Shown here: piece by piece, positions 13,627-14,639 of the stretch
Layout: every line of letters starts with the position of its first letter
Numbering within the stretch: the first letter of the stretch is position 1
NCBI GenBank assembly: GCA_041484845.1
Contig: JBGPIK010000141.1
Location: forward strand, 1-14,639
Direction: 5' to 3'
Length of the DNA: 14,639 nt
Source: JBGPIK01 sp041484845
GTDB lineage: Bacteria > Desulfobacterota > Binatia > UBA9968
Notes under the pieces: generated by a model
What the model saw: only the letters and a program-made list of their open reading frames with translations
Told to the model about the DNA's origin: nothing
Databases searched by the model: none
Position numbers and translations under genes: made by a program

Positions 13627-14639
13627 ATGGACTTAAGACTGACCCACGAAGAAAACCTAATCAGCCGGACGGCGGCCCAGTTCGTCGACAAGGAGCTGAT
13701 CACGCGTGAAGGGGATTATCTCAAGCAAAAGGAATTATTTCTTCCGCCCGGTGATCCGCCGCAGCGCGACCTCGGTATCGAGACACGTGCGACGCTAAAT
13801 AAAATTGCCCGGGGAATCGGGTTGTGGGCCTTGGAGCTGCCGGAAGCGGCGGGTGGCTCGGCGATGAATTGTGTCGCGCAGGTTTTGATTTATCGCGAAT
13901 TCGGCAGAACGATCTTGCCGTTTGAGCCAGCGTGCATTCCGGCTTTAATCGGCGCAAGCCCCTATGCCACGCAGGTGGGAGCGGGTGAACTGTCCGTCTC
14001 TCTCGCTTTTGAGCAAGTGCACAAGACCGGCAGCCTAAACCATATCGAGACGCGTTTCCGTCCCACGGCGGACGGGTTTCGGTTGAGCAACACGACGATG
14101 AGCGTGCTCGATCCGGCGGCGGATCTTTTTTTATTTCCAGCCAAAGAGGACGGCACGAATCGAGTCTGTCTATTCGCGCTGGAACGGAATACCGCGGGAT
14201 TGTCGTTTTCAGACGCCGGCGATCTGACCACGGATGCCGACGTAGGGATATTGACGCTGCATAATTGCGAAGTTCCTACCGCGCAGCTCTTGGGTTATGA
14301 ATACGAAGTCGCGGCGCTGATTGCTGCGCAGCAGCTCCGCGTCGCAGCCCGATCCCTGGGGATCGCCACGCGCTGCCTGGCGGATTCTATCGAGTATGCG
14401 CGTAATCGCGTCACGTTCGGAAGAGCGCTAGCGTCGCGCCAGGCTATTCAGTGGATGTTGGCCGATTCGGCGATCGCTTTGCGCAGTTGCACCTGGCTGA
14501 CACTTAAAGCGGCATGGCAGGCGGATCGAGAGTTGCCCTATTTCAAAACCGCGGCGCTGGCGAAGAAGCGAGCGGCTAAGACGGCCTTTGAAGCCGCGGA
14601 CATAGCCATCCAGATTCACGGCGGCTACGGCGTTTGCAA
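13627..14639 (+). CDS. Acyl-CoA dehydrogenase-like protein, subunit 2, cut by window end
   Basis: The frame from ATG at 13627 stays open to the window edge, giving 337 codons plus two bases, so the C-terminus is missing. It starts two bases after the stop of the first dehydrogenase with no ribosome site of its own, which suggests translational coupling. C-terminal-domain motifs are canonical: Y-A-R-N-R-V-T-F-G-R-A-L (257-268, Arg261 and Phe264-Gly265), Gln272, and Q-I-H-G-G-Y-G-V (329-336). The central T-E-P-x-x-G-x-D motif is absent; the corresponding region (about 122-140) reads S-L-A-F-E-Q-V-H-K-T-G-S. With the first subunit it probably forms one heteromeric enzyme. Whether it carries a catalytic Glu lies beyond the edge. 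Confidence 0.9.
   Translation, partial: MDLRLTHEENLISRTAAQFVDKELITREGDYLKQKELFLPPGDPPQRDLGIETRATLNKIARGIGLWALELPEAAGGSAMNCVAQVLIYREFGRTILPFEPACIPALIGASPYATQVGAGELSVSLAFEQVHKTGSLNHIETRFRPTADGFRLSNTTMSVLDPAADLFLFPAKEDGTNRVCLFALERNTAGLSFSDAGDLTTDADVGILTLHNCEVPTAQLLGYEYEVAALIAAQQLRVAARSLGIATRCLADSIEYARNRVTFGRALASRQAIQWMLADSAIALRSCTWLTLKAAWQADRELPYFKTAALAKKRAAKTAFEAADIAIQIHGGYGVC

Overview
The window looks like an accessory catabolic and transport segment from a Gram-negative, probably uncultured environmental bacterium. The evidence is a tripartite tricarboxylate transporter (TctBCA), cleavable signal peptides on three proteins, two metal-dependent amidohydrolases, paired acyl-CoA dehydrogenases and several small palindromic intergenic repeats. 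This mix is common in Betaproteobacteria and in deltaproteobacterial-type soil or sediment lineages. No marker gene here fixes the taxon.

Layout, left to right. (1) 93-1817, plus strand: two tandem, equal-length (275 aa) exported proteins with a class I SAM-methyltransferase fold and a C-terminal beta-rich extension. They are about 84% identical in the mature part but have unrelated signal peptides. (2) 2056-4548, minus strand: a membrane protein resembling the N-terminal membrane domain of PuuD-type urate oxidase (GTG start), and upstream of it a thiamine-pyrophosphate enzyme of the acetolactate-synthase superfamily. (3) 4549-5499: about 950 bp without a convincing conserved gene. It holds two direct copies of a ~72-bp element with inverted ends, a further palindrome, and one small possible secreted ORF between them. 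(4) 5500-8383, minus strand: an amidohydrolase-2 (ACMSD-like) enzyme and a divergent D-aminoacylase-type amidohydrolase. A second repeat family sits on both sides of the latter. (5) 8701-12109, minus strand: TctA, TctC and TctB, transcribed in the order B-C-A; tctB starts with TTG. (6) 12428 to the right edge, plus strand, divergent from the transporter: two acyl-CoA dehydrogenase genes two bases apart, the second cut by the window end.

Likely collaboration (inference): the solute-binding protein and TctAB import an organic acid or acylated compound. The amidohydrolases and TPP enzyme process it, and the acyl-CoA dehydrogenase pair oxidises a CoA-linked intermediate. A 16-bp palindrome lies in the divergent region between tctB and the dehydrogenases and could be an operator coordinating the two sides. 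No transcriptional regulator, tRNA, rRNA, CRISPR array or transposase gene was recognised.

The points most worth a second look are the exported methyltransferase pair, the complementary loss of motifs in the two acyl-CoA dehydrogenases, the repeat island at 4825-5355, and the missing central zinc-ligand motifs in the D-aminoacylase-like enzyme.
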